From: Serratia ficaria
GTDB taxonomy: Bacteria; Pseudomonadota; Gammaproteobacteria; Enterobacterales; Enterobacteriaceae
Assembly (NCBI RefSeq): GCF_900187015.1
Contig: NZ_LT906479.1
Span: 4,154,001 to 4,218,000 of the forward strand
DNA length: 64,000 nt
Reading direction: 5' to 3'
Position 1 is the stretch's first letter, and the number at the start of each line of letters is the position of its first letter. The translations under genes were made by a program, and so were the position numbers. The notes under the pieces are model-generated. The model did no database searches, was not told where the DNA came from, and worked only from the letters and a program-made list of their open reading frames with translations. Of the stretch, positions 20,901 through 29,489 are shown one piece after another.

Positions 20901-21310
20901 TGGTCAAACAGGTCGGCCACCCTGCCGGCCAGCTGATGAATTTTACGTTTGTCGCCGTCGTCGGTGAGGTAGTGCTGCAGCGCGGCAAACGCCGGCTGGG
21001 TCAGCAGTTCCGGCAGCAGCCACATCAGCTTCCAGGTCATGGCGTCCTTGCTGAAGGCGCTTTCCTTCGGAATATCCGGCAGCACCCGGGTAAACATGTC
21101 CCAGATAAAAGTCGCCGGCAGGGGAAAGGCGATGTTGGCGGCGATGCCGAATTGCTCCGCCAGCTGCATTTGCAGCCACTGCGCCATGCCAGGGCTTTGC
21201 ACCAGCACCACTTCCTGTTGAAAAGGATCGGCCAACGGATCTCTGGCTATCAACGCACTGGTCAGCGTTTTCAATAAATCCAACTGATTGGAATGATAAA
21301 CCGTAAACAT
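17939..21310 (-). CDS. recC: Exonuclease V gamma subunit RecC
   Basis: This 1123-aa subunit splits the DNA strands and recognises Chi in the RecBCD complex. It is homologous along its length to E. coli RecC (1122 aa): VYHSNQLDLL at the N-terminus, LVQSPGMAQWLQMQLAEQFG near 40, a helicase-like region with CHSPQREVEVLHDQLL, IIVMVADIDSYTPYIQAVFG, and the C-terminal nuclease-like Chi-scanning domain. The start at 21310 (MFTVYHSN) has AAAGGAG-type spacing; an 82-codon open extension upstream runs through ppdC in another frame and was excluded. Confidence 0.96.
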   Translation of the reverse strand: MFTVYHSNQLDLLKTLTSALIARDPLADPFQQEVVLVQSPGMAQWLQMQLAEQFGIAANIAFPLPATFIWDMFTRVLPDIPKESAFSKDAMTWKLMWLLPELLTQPAFAALQHYLTDDGDKRKIHQLAGRVADLFDQYLVYRPQWLESWQRGERIDGLAEAQQWQAPLWARLVEYTRELGQPEWHRANLYSRFINALDNAEHCPPGLPPRVFICGISALPPVYLEALQALGRHIDIHLMFTNPCRYYWGDIQDYAFLARLQSRKRRHYHQAREQGLFREPGAAAQLFDAEGQQQLSNPLLASWGKLGRDHLYLLSQMDRVQEVDAFVDIPADNMLHAIQRDMLELEDHAVIGSTPETLESSAAKRRLEREDRSLSLHACHSPQREVEVLHDQLLTMLAEDPALTPRDIIVMVADIDSYTPYIQAVFGNASAERYLPFAISDRKARQAHPALQAFISLLDLPQSRFTSEQVLALLEVPALAARFAIREEGLRLLRHWVGESGVRWGLDDDNVRELDLPATGQHTWRFGITRMLLGYAMDSKAGDWQGILPYDESSGLVAELAGQLAELLASLSRWRQLLSEARPLEAWLPLCRQLLDTFFEPDGETEVVLALIEQQWQQAIGFGLAARYPDAVPLSILRDDLAARLDQERISQRFLAGQINFCTLMPMRSIPFKVVCLLGMNDGVYPRTLPPLGFDLMAQQVKRGDRSRRDDDRYLFLEAILSAQQRLYISFIGRSIQDNGLRYPSVLVTELLEYLEQSYCLPGDETLDADGSAQRVGEHLLKWHARMPFAAENFLPGSEEQSYAAEWLPAADRRGAAHPAFNQPLLPDGEQQISLDDLLRFYRHPVRAFFQLRLGVSFILEETELPDEEPFTLDNLSRYQFNSQLLNTLIDGEDPTRLFQRVRAAGGLPFGAFGEIYWQKQQEEMIELAEQVRAERREGHSLELDIDIDGVRISGWLHQVQDDGLLRWRPATLSAVDGILLWLEHLAYCCAGGAGESRMYGRKNSAWRFAALAPEEARKQLATLLAGYRRGLCQPLLLLNKSGWAWLSQCYQPETQQIDWEEEAQVKARAKLLQAWQGDQRIPGEGEDPYVQRVFRQLDNDCLAQILAETERYLLPVARHNLG

Positions 21311-21342
21311 TGGGGCTCCTTTAAAACAAAATACGCGCCAGA

Positions 21343-21699
21343 TTAGCGGCGGGTGCAATACCAACGGCTCAGTTCCGCCCATTGCCGCTGCGGAGTCTGT
21401 ATCTTCACCACCAGCCGCCGGCAACCGGCGTCTGCGCTGTCGAGCTGCAGCTCGCGCCGCCAGCCGGAGGGCGGCGGTTCGGCATCGGTTCGCCCGGTCG
21501 CGGCGAAGACCTCCAACTGCTGATGCGCCAGCGACCAGGCCTGGCGATACTGCCACTGGCGCTGGAACGACTGCAACAGCACCTGATGATACTGTAACAA
21601 TCCCAGCAGCGACACCGCGAACAGCAACGCGGCCACCAGCACCTCCGGCAGGCTGAAGCCGTTCCGGCCTCCGCCGCCCCGCCGCCGGTTAGTCCGCAC
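21343..21699 (-). CDS. ppdC: Prepilin-type protein PpdC
   Basis: This 118-aa type IV pilin-like protein has a short basic leader, the prepilin peptidase site G/FSLPE (residues 13-18) with Glu+5, and the usual hydrophobic N-terminal helix (VLVAALLFAVSLLGLLQ). Two cysteines near 93 and 115 may form the C-terminal disulfide loop. It is last in the ppdA-ppdB-ygdB-ppdC cluster and 32 bp before recC, so recC may be read from the same mRNA. It is probably a minor pseudopilin of a type IV pilus or secretion-like assembly; the role is unproven. Confidence 0.85.
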   Translation of the reverse strand: MRTNRRRGGGGRNGFSLPEVLVAALLFAVSLLGLLQYHQVLLQSFQRQWQYRQAWSLAHQQLEVFAATGRTDAEPPPSGWRRELQLDSADAGCRRLVVKIQTPQRQWAELSRWYCTRR

Positions 21700-22135
21700 A
21701 GCCGGCCGGCCCCTTCTCCGGGCAGAAATCCAGCCAGCCGCCCGGTTCGGCCATCAGTTCCACATCCGCGGCATCCCCCCCGGCCCTGGCCAGCTGATAC
21801 AGCCTCAGCGGCTCGCCGCCGCGCATTTCTCCCTCGCCGCGTACCAGCACGACGCCCTGCCGGGCGGAAAGCCTGACGCAGGCGCTAAAGCCGAAGCCTG
21901 GGCGGCACAGCCAGCGCTGGCCGCTCAGCCGTTCGAGCGGCCAGCGCTGGGCCATGCCCCAGCTCAGCGCCGAAGCGGCCTGATTATAGGCCAGCAGGTA
22001 GCGCCGCTGATCGCTCGCCAACAGCAGCGCCTGGTCTAATTGGCGATGCTGGGCATTCAGCAGCATCAGCCCCATGACCAACAGCAGCATCACCGCCGCC
22101 AGCGTGCTGCCGCCCCGCTGGGCAGGCGCGCTCAT
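21689..22135 (-). CDS. ygdB: YgdB, DUF2509 family pseudopilin-cluster protein
   Basis: This 148-aa protein has an N-terminal membrane helix (STLAAVMLLLVMGLMLLNAQ, about 9-28) after a short arginine-containing leader, in the manner of PilX/GspK-like minor pseudopilins but without the GF/E site of its neighbours. Cysteine pairs occur in the middle (near 76 and 85) and at the end (PEKGPAGCAD). It overlaps ppdC by 11 bp and ppdB by 4 bp, so the set is tightly coupled. Confidence 0.85.
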   Translation of the reverse strand: MSAPAQRGGSTLAAVMLLLVMGLMLLNAQHRQLDQALLLASDQRRYLLAYNQAASALSWGMAQRWPLERLSGQRWLCRPGFGFSACVRLSARQGVVLVRGEGEMRGGEPLRLYQLARAGGDAADVELMAEPGGWLDFCPEKGPAGCAD

Positions 22136-22710
22136 GGCAACGCGGCCAGGCCGATGGCCCAGCTGAGGCTGCGCCTGATGCCGCCGTCGCGGGCCGAACG
22201 CCCCGCCAGCGTCAGGCGGGCCAGCGTTTTGCCGCCATCGCCCGGGGTGAGCGCCACGCTGAACGACTCTATGCGCACCTCATCCTGATCCAGCAGCCTT
22301 TCCCAACCGGTGCCGCGGCAGTCGCTGACGCCGCGCTGCGCCTCGATGGCCCCCAGCCGCAGCCGATAGCCGAAATAACCGGCGTCCTCGCCCGTACCGG
22401 CCCATTGGCCGCTGCGGGTGATGTCATAGGCGACGATCACGCAGCTGCCCGCGGCTTCGCCCGGCGCGCGGTCGAGCAGTAGCGCCCTCCCCGGACAGCG
22501 CCCGGCGCAGAATCCCGCGCGGCGCAGGTCTTTTTCTATGCCGAACGCCAGCTGCCGCAGCGCCAGCTCCAGGCGATAGTGCTGGCCGAGCGCCACGCTT
22601 TGCTGGCGCAACAGCGGGTAAGTTTTGGCCGCAGCCAGCGCAATCAGGCTGCCAAACGATAGCGCCAGCAGCACCTCCGGCAGGGTAAATCCGCGCGCTA
22701 AGGTTGGCAT
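22132..22710 (-). CDS. ppdB: Prepilin-type protein PpdB
   Basis: This 192-aa minor pseudopilin of the PilW/GspJ type has the leader MPTLARG followed by FTLPEVLLALSFGSLIALAA, a prepilin peptidase site with Glu+5 and a hydrophobic helix. Cysteines at CAGRCPG (about 86-90) suggest a disulfide. The ATG at 22710 was taken because it puts a six-residue leader before the cleavage site; the frame is open to 22746, which would overlap ppdA further. It overlaps ppdA by 13 bp. Confidence 0.85.
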   Translation of the reverse strand: MPTLARGFTLPEVLLALSFGSLIALAAAKTYPLLRQQSVALGQHYRLELALRQLAFGIEKDLRRAGFCAGRCPGRALLLDRAPGEAAGSCVIVAYDITRSGQWAGTGEDAGYFGYRLRLGAIEAQRGVSDCRGTGWERLLDQDEVRIESFSVALTPGDGGKTLARLTLAGRSARDGGIRRSLSWAIGLAALP

Positions 22711-23207
22711 AGGGCTATCCCCCGCACGCTCAGCCGCTCGCTGCACAGCCTCAGCCGCCCTCTTGCGGACAACACCAACCGCAGGCTACCCGCGCCGTTG
22801 CTGAGGACGATATGCCCGCCCTGCGCATTGTTGCGCAGGCCGTAAAAACCAAAATCCTTGCCGGTATGGGCACTCAACAGCACGTCGCGGTAGCGCGGAA
22901 GATAAAACTCGCCGGGCGGCGAAACGCAGTCCGGCGGCGGTTCGCCGCTGCCGATGCACCAGGGTTCTCCGGCTTTGAACCACAGCAGCGCCGGGCGGTT
23001 GCGCCAGTTGGCGTCCGCCTGCAGCCGGACCAGAAACGCCAACAGCTGCTGAGCGGTATGCTCAAGCCGCAGCGCCTGTTGATAATGGCGCCAGTGGCTG
23101 ACGCCCCAACCGGTAAGCATGCCGGCGATCAGGATCACCGCCAGCAGCTCGATCAGCGTCATGCCGCGTTGGCGGGCATCGAAGAAAAAATCGGAATTAG
23201 CGTTCAT
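22698..23207 (-). CDS. ppdA: Prepilin-type protein PpdA
   Basis: This 169-aa pseudopilin of the GspH/FimT type carries a prepilin site in RQRG/MTLIELLAVILIAGMLTG (about 13-31). The body has DANWRNRPALLWF and GLRNNAQGGHIV, recognisably like E. coli PpdA (PDANWHNR, GLRNTAWAGHI). The N-terminal leader is longer than in E. coli if the ATG at 23207 is used. It is the first gene of the ppdABygdBppdC cluster, separated from thyA by 178 bp that include the thyA terminator. Confidence 0.85.
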   Translation of the reverse strand: MNANSDFFFDARQRGMTLIELLAVILIAGMLTGWGVSHWRHYQQALRLEHTAQQLLAFLVRLQADANWRNRPALLWFKAGEPWCIGSGEPPPDCVSPPGEFYLPRYRDVLLSAHTGKDFGFYGLRNNAQGGHIVLSNGAGSLRLVLSARGRLRLCSERLSVRGIALCQP

Positions 23208-23336
23208 GGCGGCCAGTGTAATGGCGGCAATGCAGGGATAAAGCGGTGATCGACGGGGTTGAAGCGCGCTGCGCAATCTTTTCCCTGTCGATACAGATGA
23301 AAGCAATAAAATGCGGCGCAGCGCGCAATTTCAGGC

Positions 23337-23365
23337 AAAAAAAAGGAGCGCAACCGGTGCGCCCC
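23337..23365 (-). terminator. Rho-independent terminator of thyA
   Basis: On the minus strand GGGGCGCACCGGTTGCGCTCC forms an 8-bp stem followed by T8 (an A-run at 23337-23344 on the plus strand). It is placed 20 bp after the thyA stop. Confidence 0.9.
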
Positions 23366-23385
23366 TGAGTGCTATGCCGCGAGTG

Positions 23386-24180
23386 TCAGATAGCGACCGG
23401 CGCCTTGATTGGCGGGTGCGGATCGTAACCTTCGATTTCGAAGTCTTCGAAACGGTAGTCGAACAGCGAATCCGGCTTGCGCTTGATCACCAGCTTCGGC
23501 AGCGGGCGCGGCTCCCGGGTTAGCTGCAGCCGCGTCTGTTCCATATGGTTGCTGTACAGGTGCGTATCGCCGCCGGTCCAGACGAAATCGCCCACTTCCA
23601 GATCGCACTGCTGCGCCATCATATGCACCAGCAGCGCATAGCTGGCGATATTGAACGGCAGGCCGAGGAACACGTCGCACGAACGCTGATACAGCTGACA
23701 AGACAGCTTGCCGTCCGCCACGTAGAACTGGAAGAACGCATGGCACGGCGCCAGCGCCATCTGCTCCAGTTCGCCGACGTTCCAGGCGGAAACGATGATG
23801 CGGCGCGAGTCCGGATCCTGTTTCAGCTGTTCGAGCACGTTGCTCAGTTGATCGATCTGGCGGCCGTCCGCCGCGCCCCAGGCGCGCCATTGCTTGCCGT
23901 AAACCGGGCCGAGATCGCCGTTTTCATCGGCCCATTCGTCCCAGATGGTGACGTTGTTTTCACGCAGGTAGGCGACGTTGGTGTCGCCGTTCAGGAACCA
24001 CAACAGCTCGTGGATGATCGACCGCAGGTGACATTTTTTGGTGGTCACCAGCGGGAAGCCTTCCTGCAGGTTGAAACGCATCTGGTGGCCGAAAATCGAC
24101 AGCGTGCCAGTGCCGGTGCGGTCGGCTTTGGGGGTGCCCTCGGCGAGCACCTTGTTCATCAAATCCAGATACTGTTTCAT
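23386..24180 (-). CDS. thyA: Thymidylate synthase ThyA
   Basis: This 264-aa enzyme converts dUMP to dTMP with methylenetetrahydrofolate. The catalytic cysteine is in [12 protein letters not shown] (Cys146), the folate/dUMP-binding stretch is [19 protein letters not shown], and the C-terminus ends in PVAI as is standard. It starts 7 bp after the lgt stop, so lgt-thyA form an operon as in E. coli. Confidence 0.98.
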   Translation of the reverse strand: MKQYLDLMNKVLAEGTPKADRTGTGTLSIFGHQMRFNLQEGFPLVTTKKCHLRSIIHELLWFLNGDTNVAYLRENNVTIWDEWADENGDLGPVYGKQWRAWGAADGRQIDQLSNVLEQLKQDPDSRRIIVSAWNVGELEQMALAPCHAFFQFYVADGKLSCQLYQRSCDVFLGLPFNIASYALLVHMMAQQCDLEVGDFVWTGGDTHLYSNHMEQTRLQLTREPRPLPKLVIKRKPDSLFDYRFEDFEIEGYDPHPPIKAPVAI

Positions 24181-24187
24181 TTGTTCC

Positions 24188-25060
24188 TCACGACAGTTGT
24201 TGCTGCGGGCGACGACGGTACGCCCAAATCATCATAATAATACCGGCCACGACCATAGGAACGGACAGGATCTGCCCCATGCTGATCACGCCGTCGAACA
24301 GGCCGAGCTGGGCATCCGGCTGGCGGAAAGCCTCAACGATAATGCGGAAAGCGCCATAGCCGATCAGGAACAGGCCGGATACCGCCCCCATTGGGCGCGG
24401 CTTGCGAATAAACAGGTTCAGAATGATAAACAGCACCACGCCTTCCAGCAGCAGTTCATACAGCTGCGACGGGTGGCGCGGCAGCACGCCATACTGATTC
24501 AGCAGCGGCAGCAGCGAAGGATCGGCGGCGGCGATGGCCACGTCTTCGCTGCGCGAGCTCGGAAACAGCATCGCCCAGGGGGTGTCGGTGGTTACGCGGC
24601 CCCAGAGTTCGCCGTTGATAAAGTTGCCGAGGCGGCCGGCGCCGAGGCCAAACGGGATCAACGGGGCAATAAAATCAGAGACCTGGAAGAAGGTGCGCTT
24701 GGTGCGACGGGCAAACCAGAACATCACCAGGATCACGCCCATCAGGCCGCCGTGGAACGACATGCCGCCATCCCACACTTTGAACAGGTACAGCGGGTTA
24801 TCCAGGAACAGCGGCAGGTTGTAGAACAGCACGTAACCTACGCGGCCGCCGATGAACACCCCCAGGAAACCGGCGTACAGCAGGTTCTCCACCTCATCCC
24901 TGGTCCAGCCGCTGCCCGGCTTGTTGGCGCGACGCACCGCCAGCCACATGGCAAAAACGAAGCCGACCAGGTACATCAGACCATACCAGTGCAGGGAAAC
25001 CGGGCCGACAGAGAAAATGACCGGATCAAATTTAGGAAACGCCAGATAGCTATTGCTCAT
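24188..25060 (-). CDS. lgt: Prolipoprotein diacylglyceryl transferase Lgt
   Basis: This 290-aa inner-membrane enzyme transfers diacylglycerol from phosphatidylglycerol to the lipobox cysteine of prolipoproteins. It has seven membrane helices, the MSFHGGLMG motif with the essential His near 103, and the Lgt signature [16 protein letters not shown] (about 140-155). The lipoproteins in this window (MltA, YgdI, YgdR) would be its substrates. thyA follows after 7 bp. Confidence 0.98.
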   Translation of the reverse strand: MSNSYLAFPKFDPVIFSVGPVSLHWYGLMYLVGFVFAMWLAVRRANKPGSGWTRDEVENLLYAGFLGVFIGGRVGYVLFYNLPLFLDNPLYLFKVWDGGMSFHGGLMGVILVMFWFARRTKRTFFQVSDFIAPLIPFGLGAGRLGNFINGELWGRVTTDTPWAMLFPSSRSEDVAIAAADPSLLPLLNQYGVLPRHPSQLYELLLEGVVLFIILNLFIRKPRPMGAVSGLFLIGYGAFRIIVEAFRQPDAQLGLFDGVISMGQILSVPMVVAGIIMMIWAYRRRPQQQLS

Positions 25061-25225
25061 CTATCACCACAACATGTCTGTTATTCTTCCCCATCCGGGG
25101 GCGGCAGGTGCCAAGCGGCGACGAGGTTACGCCGCGCTGAGGTTGCGCATCATAACATAGGCTTAACGGCGTCCGGGGTGGCGGGCAGGGAAAAGTTCTG
25201 TAAAAAAATCGGTCCGCCGCCGCGT

Positions 25226-27472
25226 TTATCTGCCGCCGCGGATCAACCCGCCCATGCCGCGCCGCTCCATAAACGCCGCCACCAGGTGGCGCACTTCCGT
25301 GGTCATCTGGGCGCTAAGCACCCTCTGCGCCAGCACTTCGGCGTCGGATAACTCAATGTGCCGCAGCAGGTATTTGATGCGCGCCACGCTGCGGCCGTTC
25401 ATGCTCAGATTGCGGTAGCCCATGCCCACCAGCAGCAGCGCCCCCATGGGATCGCCCGCCAGTTCGCCGCACAGGCTGACCTGCAGCCCGGCCGCCTTGC
25501 CCTGCTCGACGATCAGTTTAAGCACCTGCAGCATGGCCGGATGCAGGCTGTCGTACAGCGACGCCACCCGGGTGTTGTTGCGATCCACCGCCAGCAAATA
25601 TTGGGTCAGATCGTTGGTGCCGACCGAGATGAAATCAACGCGTCCGGCCAGATACGGGATCAGGAAAATCATCGACGGCACTTCGAGCATCGCGCCGATC
25701 TTCGGTTTCGGGATCGCATAGCCCAGCACCTCTTCCACCTCCCGACCGGCGCGATCGATCAGGCGCCTGGCCTCGTCGATCTCTTCGAGGCTGGTGATCA
25801 TCGGCAGCAAGATGCCCAGGTTGCCGGTGCCGGCATTGGCGCGCAGCATGGCGCGCACCTGGATCAGGAAAATTTCCGGCTGGTCCAGCGTGATGCGAAT
25901 GCCGCGCCAGCCGAGGCAAGGGTTTTCCTCGCTGATCGGCATGTAGGGCAGCTGTTTGTCGGCGCCGATGTCCAGCGTGCGCAGGGTGACCGGCTTGGTT
26001 GGGTAGAGCTGCAGCATGCCCTGATATTGCCCAACCTGCTCCTCTTCCGAGGGGAAACCGCTCTGCAGCATGAAGGGGATTTCGGTGCGGTACAGGCCGA
26101 CGCCATCCACCCGGCCGCCCAGCAGCTGCTCGTGTTCCGGGCTGAGGCCGGCGTTCAGCATCACCTGTATGCGCTCGCCGCTTTTCAGCTGCGCCGGCTG
26201 CTCAACGTCGTCTTCCGCCAGCTTGCTCAGCTCCAGCTCTTCGCTGATCAGCCGCTGGTACTCCTGCACCAGCACCGGTTCCGGGTCGACCAGCAGTTCG
26301 CCACGGTAACCGTCGACAATCAGCAGCCGCTGGCTGAGCAGCGAAGGCTGGATATCGGCGCCCATCACCGTCGGCACGCCCATCGCCCGCACCAAAATAG
26401 CCGCGTGCGAGTTGGCCGCGCCGTCGCGCACCACTACGCCGACCAGGCGATCCTGCGGCACCTCGGCCAGCAGGGTGGCGGTCAGTTCGTCGGCCACCAG
26501 CACGAAGCGCGCCGGCCATTGGGTGGCGCCCTGGGTGGTGTCATCGAGGTGGAACAGCAGGCGTTGGCCGAGCGCGCGCAGGTCGCTGGCGCGCTCGCGC
26601 ATGTAGGTGTCCTGCAGGCTGGCGAACTGTTCGGCGAAGGCTTCTATCACCTGCTTTACCGCCCATTCGGCCACCGAACCGCTGTCGATTTCGGCGAACA
26701 GCTCGCGCTTGAGGCGGGCGTCGTTCAACAGGTGGGAATAGAGATCGAAGATCGCCGCGCTCTCTTTTTGCGAGCTGGCGGCAAAACGCTTGCTGAAGCG
26801 GCGGAACTCCGCGCCGGCCTCTTCCAGCGCCTGGGTCAGGCGTTCGCGCTCGCTGGCGGTGTCCAGCGTCGAGGCGCGGTACACCTGATCGAGCGAAGGC
26901 TGGCTGCTGTCTTGCCAGCCTTCCGCCACCGCCACGCCGGGCGACGCCGCCAGCGCGCGAATGCGCGTCTGCCGATACTGACCGAAAATGGCGTTGAGCT
27001 GCGACTGCGAGAGGATCCCGGCCATCTGCGTGGCCAGGGTCACCATGAAGGATTCTTCGCTTTCATCGAACTGGCGCAGCTCACGCTGCTGCACCACCAG
27101 CACGCCCAGCAGTTGGCGACGGTGGATGATCGGCACGCCGAGGAAGGATCGGAAGCGATCCTCCTTCACCTGAGGAACGTATTTAAAGCTGGGGTGGCTT
27201 TGCGCATCCGCCAGGTTAATCGGCTCCGCCCGCCGCCCGACCAGGCCCACGACGCCTTCGTCGAAGGCCAGCGCGATGGTGCGCCCACGCGGTTTTTTCA
27301 ACCCGCGTGTCGCCATCAGGTAATAACAGCGGCGGTCGTTGTCTGCCAGATAAATGGAACAGACTTCCGTATCCATCGCCAGGCAGGTTTCGTTGACCAA
27401 AAGATCCAGCGCATCCGTCAGACTGGCCGCCGCGGCCACCTTCTCAACAATTTCTCGCAAGCGCGTGAGCAT
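25226..27472 (-). CDS. ptsP: PEP-protein phosphotransferase PtsP (EI-Ntr)
   Basis: This 748-aa first enzyme of the nitrogen PTS phosphorylates NPr from PEP. It has an N-terminal GAF domain (about 1-165; SIYLADNDRRCYYLMATRG), an EI N-terminal domain with the active-site histidine in GAANSHAAILVRAMGVPTVMG (near 356), and a PEP-utilising C-terminal barrel (VGLYRTEIPFM, FISVGTNDLTQYLLAVDRNN, SLCGELAGDP). The GAF domain senses glutamine and alpha-ketoglutarate in E. coli. rppH lies 12 bp upstream, so rppH-ptsP are co-transcribed. Confidence 0.97.
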   Translation of the reverse strand: MLTRLREIVEKVAAAASLTDALDLLVNETCLAMDTEVCSIYLADNDRRCYYLMATRGLKKPRGRTIALAFDEGVVGLVGRRAEPINLADAQSHPSFKYVPQVKEDRFRSFLGVPIIHRRQLLGVLVVQQRELRQFDESEESFMVTLATQMAGILSQSQLNAIFGQYRQTRIRALAASPGVAVAEGWQDSSQPSLDQVYRASTLDTASERERLTQALEEAGAEFRRFSKRFAASSQKESAAIFDLYSHLLNDARLKRELFAEIDSGSVAEWAVKQVIEAFAEQFASLQDTYMRERASDLRALGQRLLFHLDDTTQGATQWPARFVLVADELTATLLAEVPQDRLVGVVVRDGAANSHAAILVRAMGVPTVMGADIQPSLLSQRLLIVDGYRGELLVDPEPVLVQEYQRLISEELELSKLAEDDVEQPAQLKSGERIQVMLNAGLSPEHEQLLGGRVDGVGLYRTEIPFMLQSGFPSEEEQVGQYQGMLQLYPTKPVTLRTLDIGADKQLPYMPISEENPCLGWRGIRITLDQPEIFLIQVRAMLRANAGTGNLGILLPMITSLEEIDEARRLIDRAGREVEEVLGYAIPKPKIGAMLEVPSMIFLIPYLAGRVDFISVGTNDLTQYLLAVDRNNTRVASLYDSLHPAMLQVLKLIVEQGKAAGLQVSLCGELAGDPMGALLLVGMGYRNLSMNGRSVARIKYLLRHIELSDAEVLAQRVLSAQMTTEVRHLVAAFMERRGMGGLIRGGR

Positions 27473-27484
27473 AGTCTGCTTAAC

Positions 27485-28012
27485 TTAACCTCTCTTTCGG
27501 CGGTAAGCGGGGGCCTGCCGCTGCGTTGCCTGCTCCTGCATGGGCATCACGGTCACGGCGAATTCTTTCATCACCCGGCGATAGACGTCACGCTTGAACG
27601 ACACCACCTGGCGCACCGGATACCAAAAGCTGACCCAGCGCCAGCCGTCGAACTCCGGCGTGCTGCTGCGCTGCATGTTGATATCGGCGTCGTTGCACAT
27701 TAACTGCAACAAAAACCATTTCTGCTTCTGGCCGATACATACCGGCTTTGTGTCCCAACGCACCAAACGTTTTGGCAATTTATAGCGCAACCAGTTGCGG
27801 GTTGAGGCCAGGATACGCACATCCTTCTTGCTCAGCCCCACTTCTTCGAACAGCTCACGGTACATCGCCTGTTCCGCGGTTTCGCCAGGGTTAATCCCAC
27901 CTTGGGGAAACTGCCAGGAGTGCTGACCGTAACGGCGGGCCCACAGGACCTGCCCCTGACGATTACAGATTACGATACCAACATTCGGGCGGTAGCCATC
28001 ATCATCGATCAC
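27485..28012 (-). CDS. rppH: RNA pyrophosphohydrolase RppH
   Basis: This 175-aa Nudix hydrolase removes pyrophosphate from 5'-triphosphorylated RNA and so starts mRNA decay by RNase E. The Nudix box is [23 protein letters not shown] in two parts (residues 38-60), with all Glu residues present. The N-terminal [20 protein letters not shown] is the family start. Its promoter lies toward the AT-rich mutH gap. Confidence 0.97.
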   Translation of the reverse strand: MIDDDGYRPNVGIVICNRQGQVLWARRYGQHSWQFPQGGINPGETAEQAMYRELFEEVGLSKKDVRILASTRNWLRYKLPKRLVRWDTKPVCIGQKQKWFLLQLMCNDADINMQRSSTPEFDGWRWVSFWYPVRQVVSFKRDVYRRVMKEFAVTVMPMQEQATQRQAPAYRRKRG

Positions 28013-28188
28013 CGGACTACCTCGATAAGCTTAAATTCGCATAGATGTCCTGATTGTTTCACACAAGCTACAGGCGGTAAACCACTGCTTTGCAGCGTCG
28101 TGGGCCGGATAACATTGGGATAACTCACAGATAATGGCAAAGTTATAAACATACCCCCGCTTTTTCGGCCGGTTTTATTCACTTTTTC

Positions 28189-28197
28189 TGTGGATAG
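28189..28197 (-). promoter_or_regulatory. Near-consensus DnaA box
   Basis: TGTGGATAG is the complement of CTATCCACA, one mismatch from the strong DnaA box TTATCCACA. It lies about 190 bp from the core pair. Confidence 0.4.
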
Positions 28198-28385
28198 GTG
28201 TGTGAAGAACTCGAGGGATAAGCCGGTAAAACTCTCGGACCGCAAGAAAACCGGCAAAAACCAATTTTGTATTATTACTTTAAATACAATAAATTAAATA
28301 ACAAAAACCAGTTATGAACAGGGTAAAAATGTGATCTGTGCACGGTCGGGATCCTGTGCTGGCGAAAGATCCACCAACGTCGTTT

Positions 28386-28513
28386 TTATCCACAGATTAT
28401 CCGGGTAAGTTACGCACAAAACGGACAAATTCGTAAAAAACCGCCCGCGTCAAGGCTGTAAATCGAACCAGTGATCGCTAAAAATTTGGGTTATCCCATA
28501 AATCTGTGGATAA
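28386..28513. other. DARS2: Probable DARS2 (DnaA-reactivating sequence 2)
   Basis: Within 128 bp there are a perfect DnaA box TTATCCACA (28386-28394, plus), a weaker box TTACGCACA (28410-28418, plus) and a perfect box on the opposite strand, TGTGGATAA (28505-28513). In E. coli the DARS2 locus, which promotes conversion of ADP-DnaA to ATP-DnaA with help from IHF and Fis, lies in the same neighbourhood beside mutH. Position and clustering of boxes support orthology. IHF and Fis sites could not be fixed by eye. Three boxes in an AT-rich gap could also be a minor DnaA-titrating site. Confidence 0.65.
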
Positions 28514-28603
28514 ATAGGTGTAAGATCCTGTTTATTGTCGGTGGCTTCAGGTGCACAAGCGCCGGCAGGAATTTCCCTCTTGCCGGGAGGAGGAAAAAAA
28601 GTC

Positions 28604-28696
28604 ATGAAAAATCATGCTACTATTATTCTTTTCCCCAGGCAGATGCGGCCGCTATCGGCTGTGCGTAAATGCAGTACGTTTTTCAACCAAATCTGA
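28604..28696 (+). CDS. Possible 30-aa leader or small protein before mutH
   Basis: ATG at 28604 follows a strong purine-rich site (GGGAGGAGGAAAAAAAGTC) and opens 30 codons (MKNHATIILFPRQMRPLSAV, ending FFNQI) that stop 12 bp before mutH. I recognise no family; E. coli ygdT, annotated nearby, has another sequence. It may couple translation to mutH or be fortuitous. The strong ribosome site is the only support. Confidence 0.3.
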   Translation: MKNHATIILFPRQMRPLSAVRKCSTFFNQI

Positions 28697-28708
28697 CAGG
28701 CATGATTT

Positions 28709-29395
28709 ATGGCGTTTTTATCCCCATTGCCCCCTCCGCCGGAAAACGAACGACAGCTGTTCGAGCGCGCGCAGGCGCTGGCCGGTTTCAGCCTGGGCGA
28801 GCTGGCCGCACGCGCGCAGCTGCCGATCCCCAAAGACCTGAAGCGCGATAAAGGCTGGGTCGGCATGCTGCTGGAGCAATATCTCGGCGCCATGGCGGGC
28901 AGCAAGCCCGAACAGGATTTCCCGGAGCTGGGCATTGAGTTGAAAACCATCCCGATCGACGCCGCCGGCAAACCGCTGGAAACCACCTTCGTCTGCGTCG
29001 CGCCGCTGAGCGGCAACAGCGGCGTCACCTGGGCCAGCAGCCATGTGCGCCACAAGCTGGCGCGGGTGCTGTGGATCCCGGTTGAGGGCGAACGGCACAT
29101 CCCGCTGGCGCAGCGGCGCATCGGCTCGCCGCTGCTGTGGAGCCCGAACGCCGCAGAGGAAGAGATGCTGCGGCGCGACTGGGAGGAGCTGATGGATCTG
29201 ATCGTGCTCGGCCACGTCGAACGCATCACCGCCCGCCACGGCGAGGTGCTGCAGCTGCGGCCCAAGGCGGCCAACAGCAAGGCGCTGACCGAGGCCATCG
29301 GCGAACAGGGGCAGCCGATCATGACGCTGCCGCGCGGTTTCTACCTGAAAAAGAGTTTTACCGGCGCTCTGTTGGCAAGACATTTCTTAATCTAA
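28709..29395 (+). CDS. mutH: DNA mismatch-repair endonuclease MutH
   Basis: This 228-aa type II restriction-like endonuclease nicks the unmethylated strand at hemimethylated GATC when activated by MutS-MutL. The catalytic triad is visible in [11 protein letters not shown] (Asp70, Glu77, Lys79 of E. coli numbering). The C-terminus [19 protein letters not shown] is the family end. The gene precedes ygdQ by 94 bp. Confidence 0.97.
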   Translation: MAFLSPLPPPPENERQLFERAQALAGFSLGELAARAQLPIPKDLKRDKGWVGMLLEQYLGAMAGSKPEQDFPELGIELKTIPIDAAGKPLETTFVCVAPLSGNSGVTWASSHVRHKLARVLWIPVEGERHIPLAQRRIGSPLLWSPNAAEEEMLRRDWEELMDLIVLGHVERITARHGEVLQLRPKAANSKALTEAIGEQGQPIMTLPRGFYLKKSFTGALLARHFLI

Positions 29396-29489
29396 AGCAC
29401 TTTGTTTAGTTCGCGTTTAGGTAACCCTGTCAGTGCCACGATAAACGCGTATAATTCACGCTTTGCATTTTATTAAGGTGTGCTGGGCA

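Larger units (their letters stand above)
28013..28708. other. AT-rich gap between rppH and mutH
   Basis: This 696-bp stretch contains no gene over 31 codons. Its middle part (28261-28320) is strongly AT-rich (TTTAAATACAATAAATTAAA), and several DnaA-box-like 9-mers lie on both strands; these are listed separately as a probable DARS2. The right end holds a GC-rich hairpin (CCGGCA..TTGCCGG, about 28561-28586) and a 30-codon ORF. Promoters for rppH and mutH must also be here. Confidence 0.7.
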
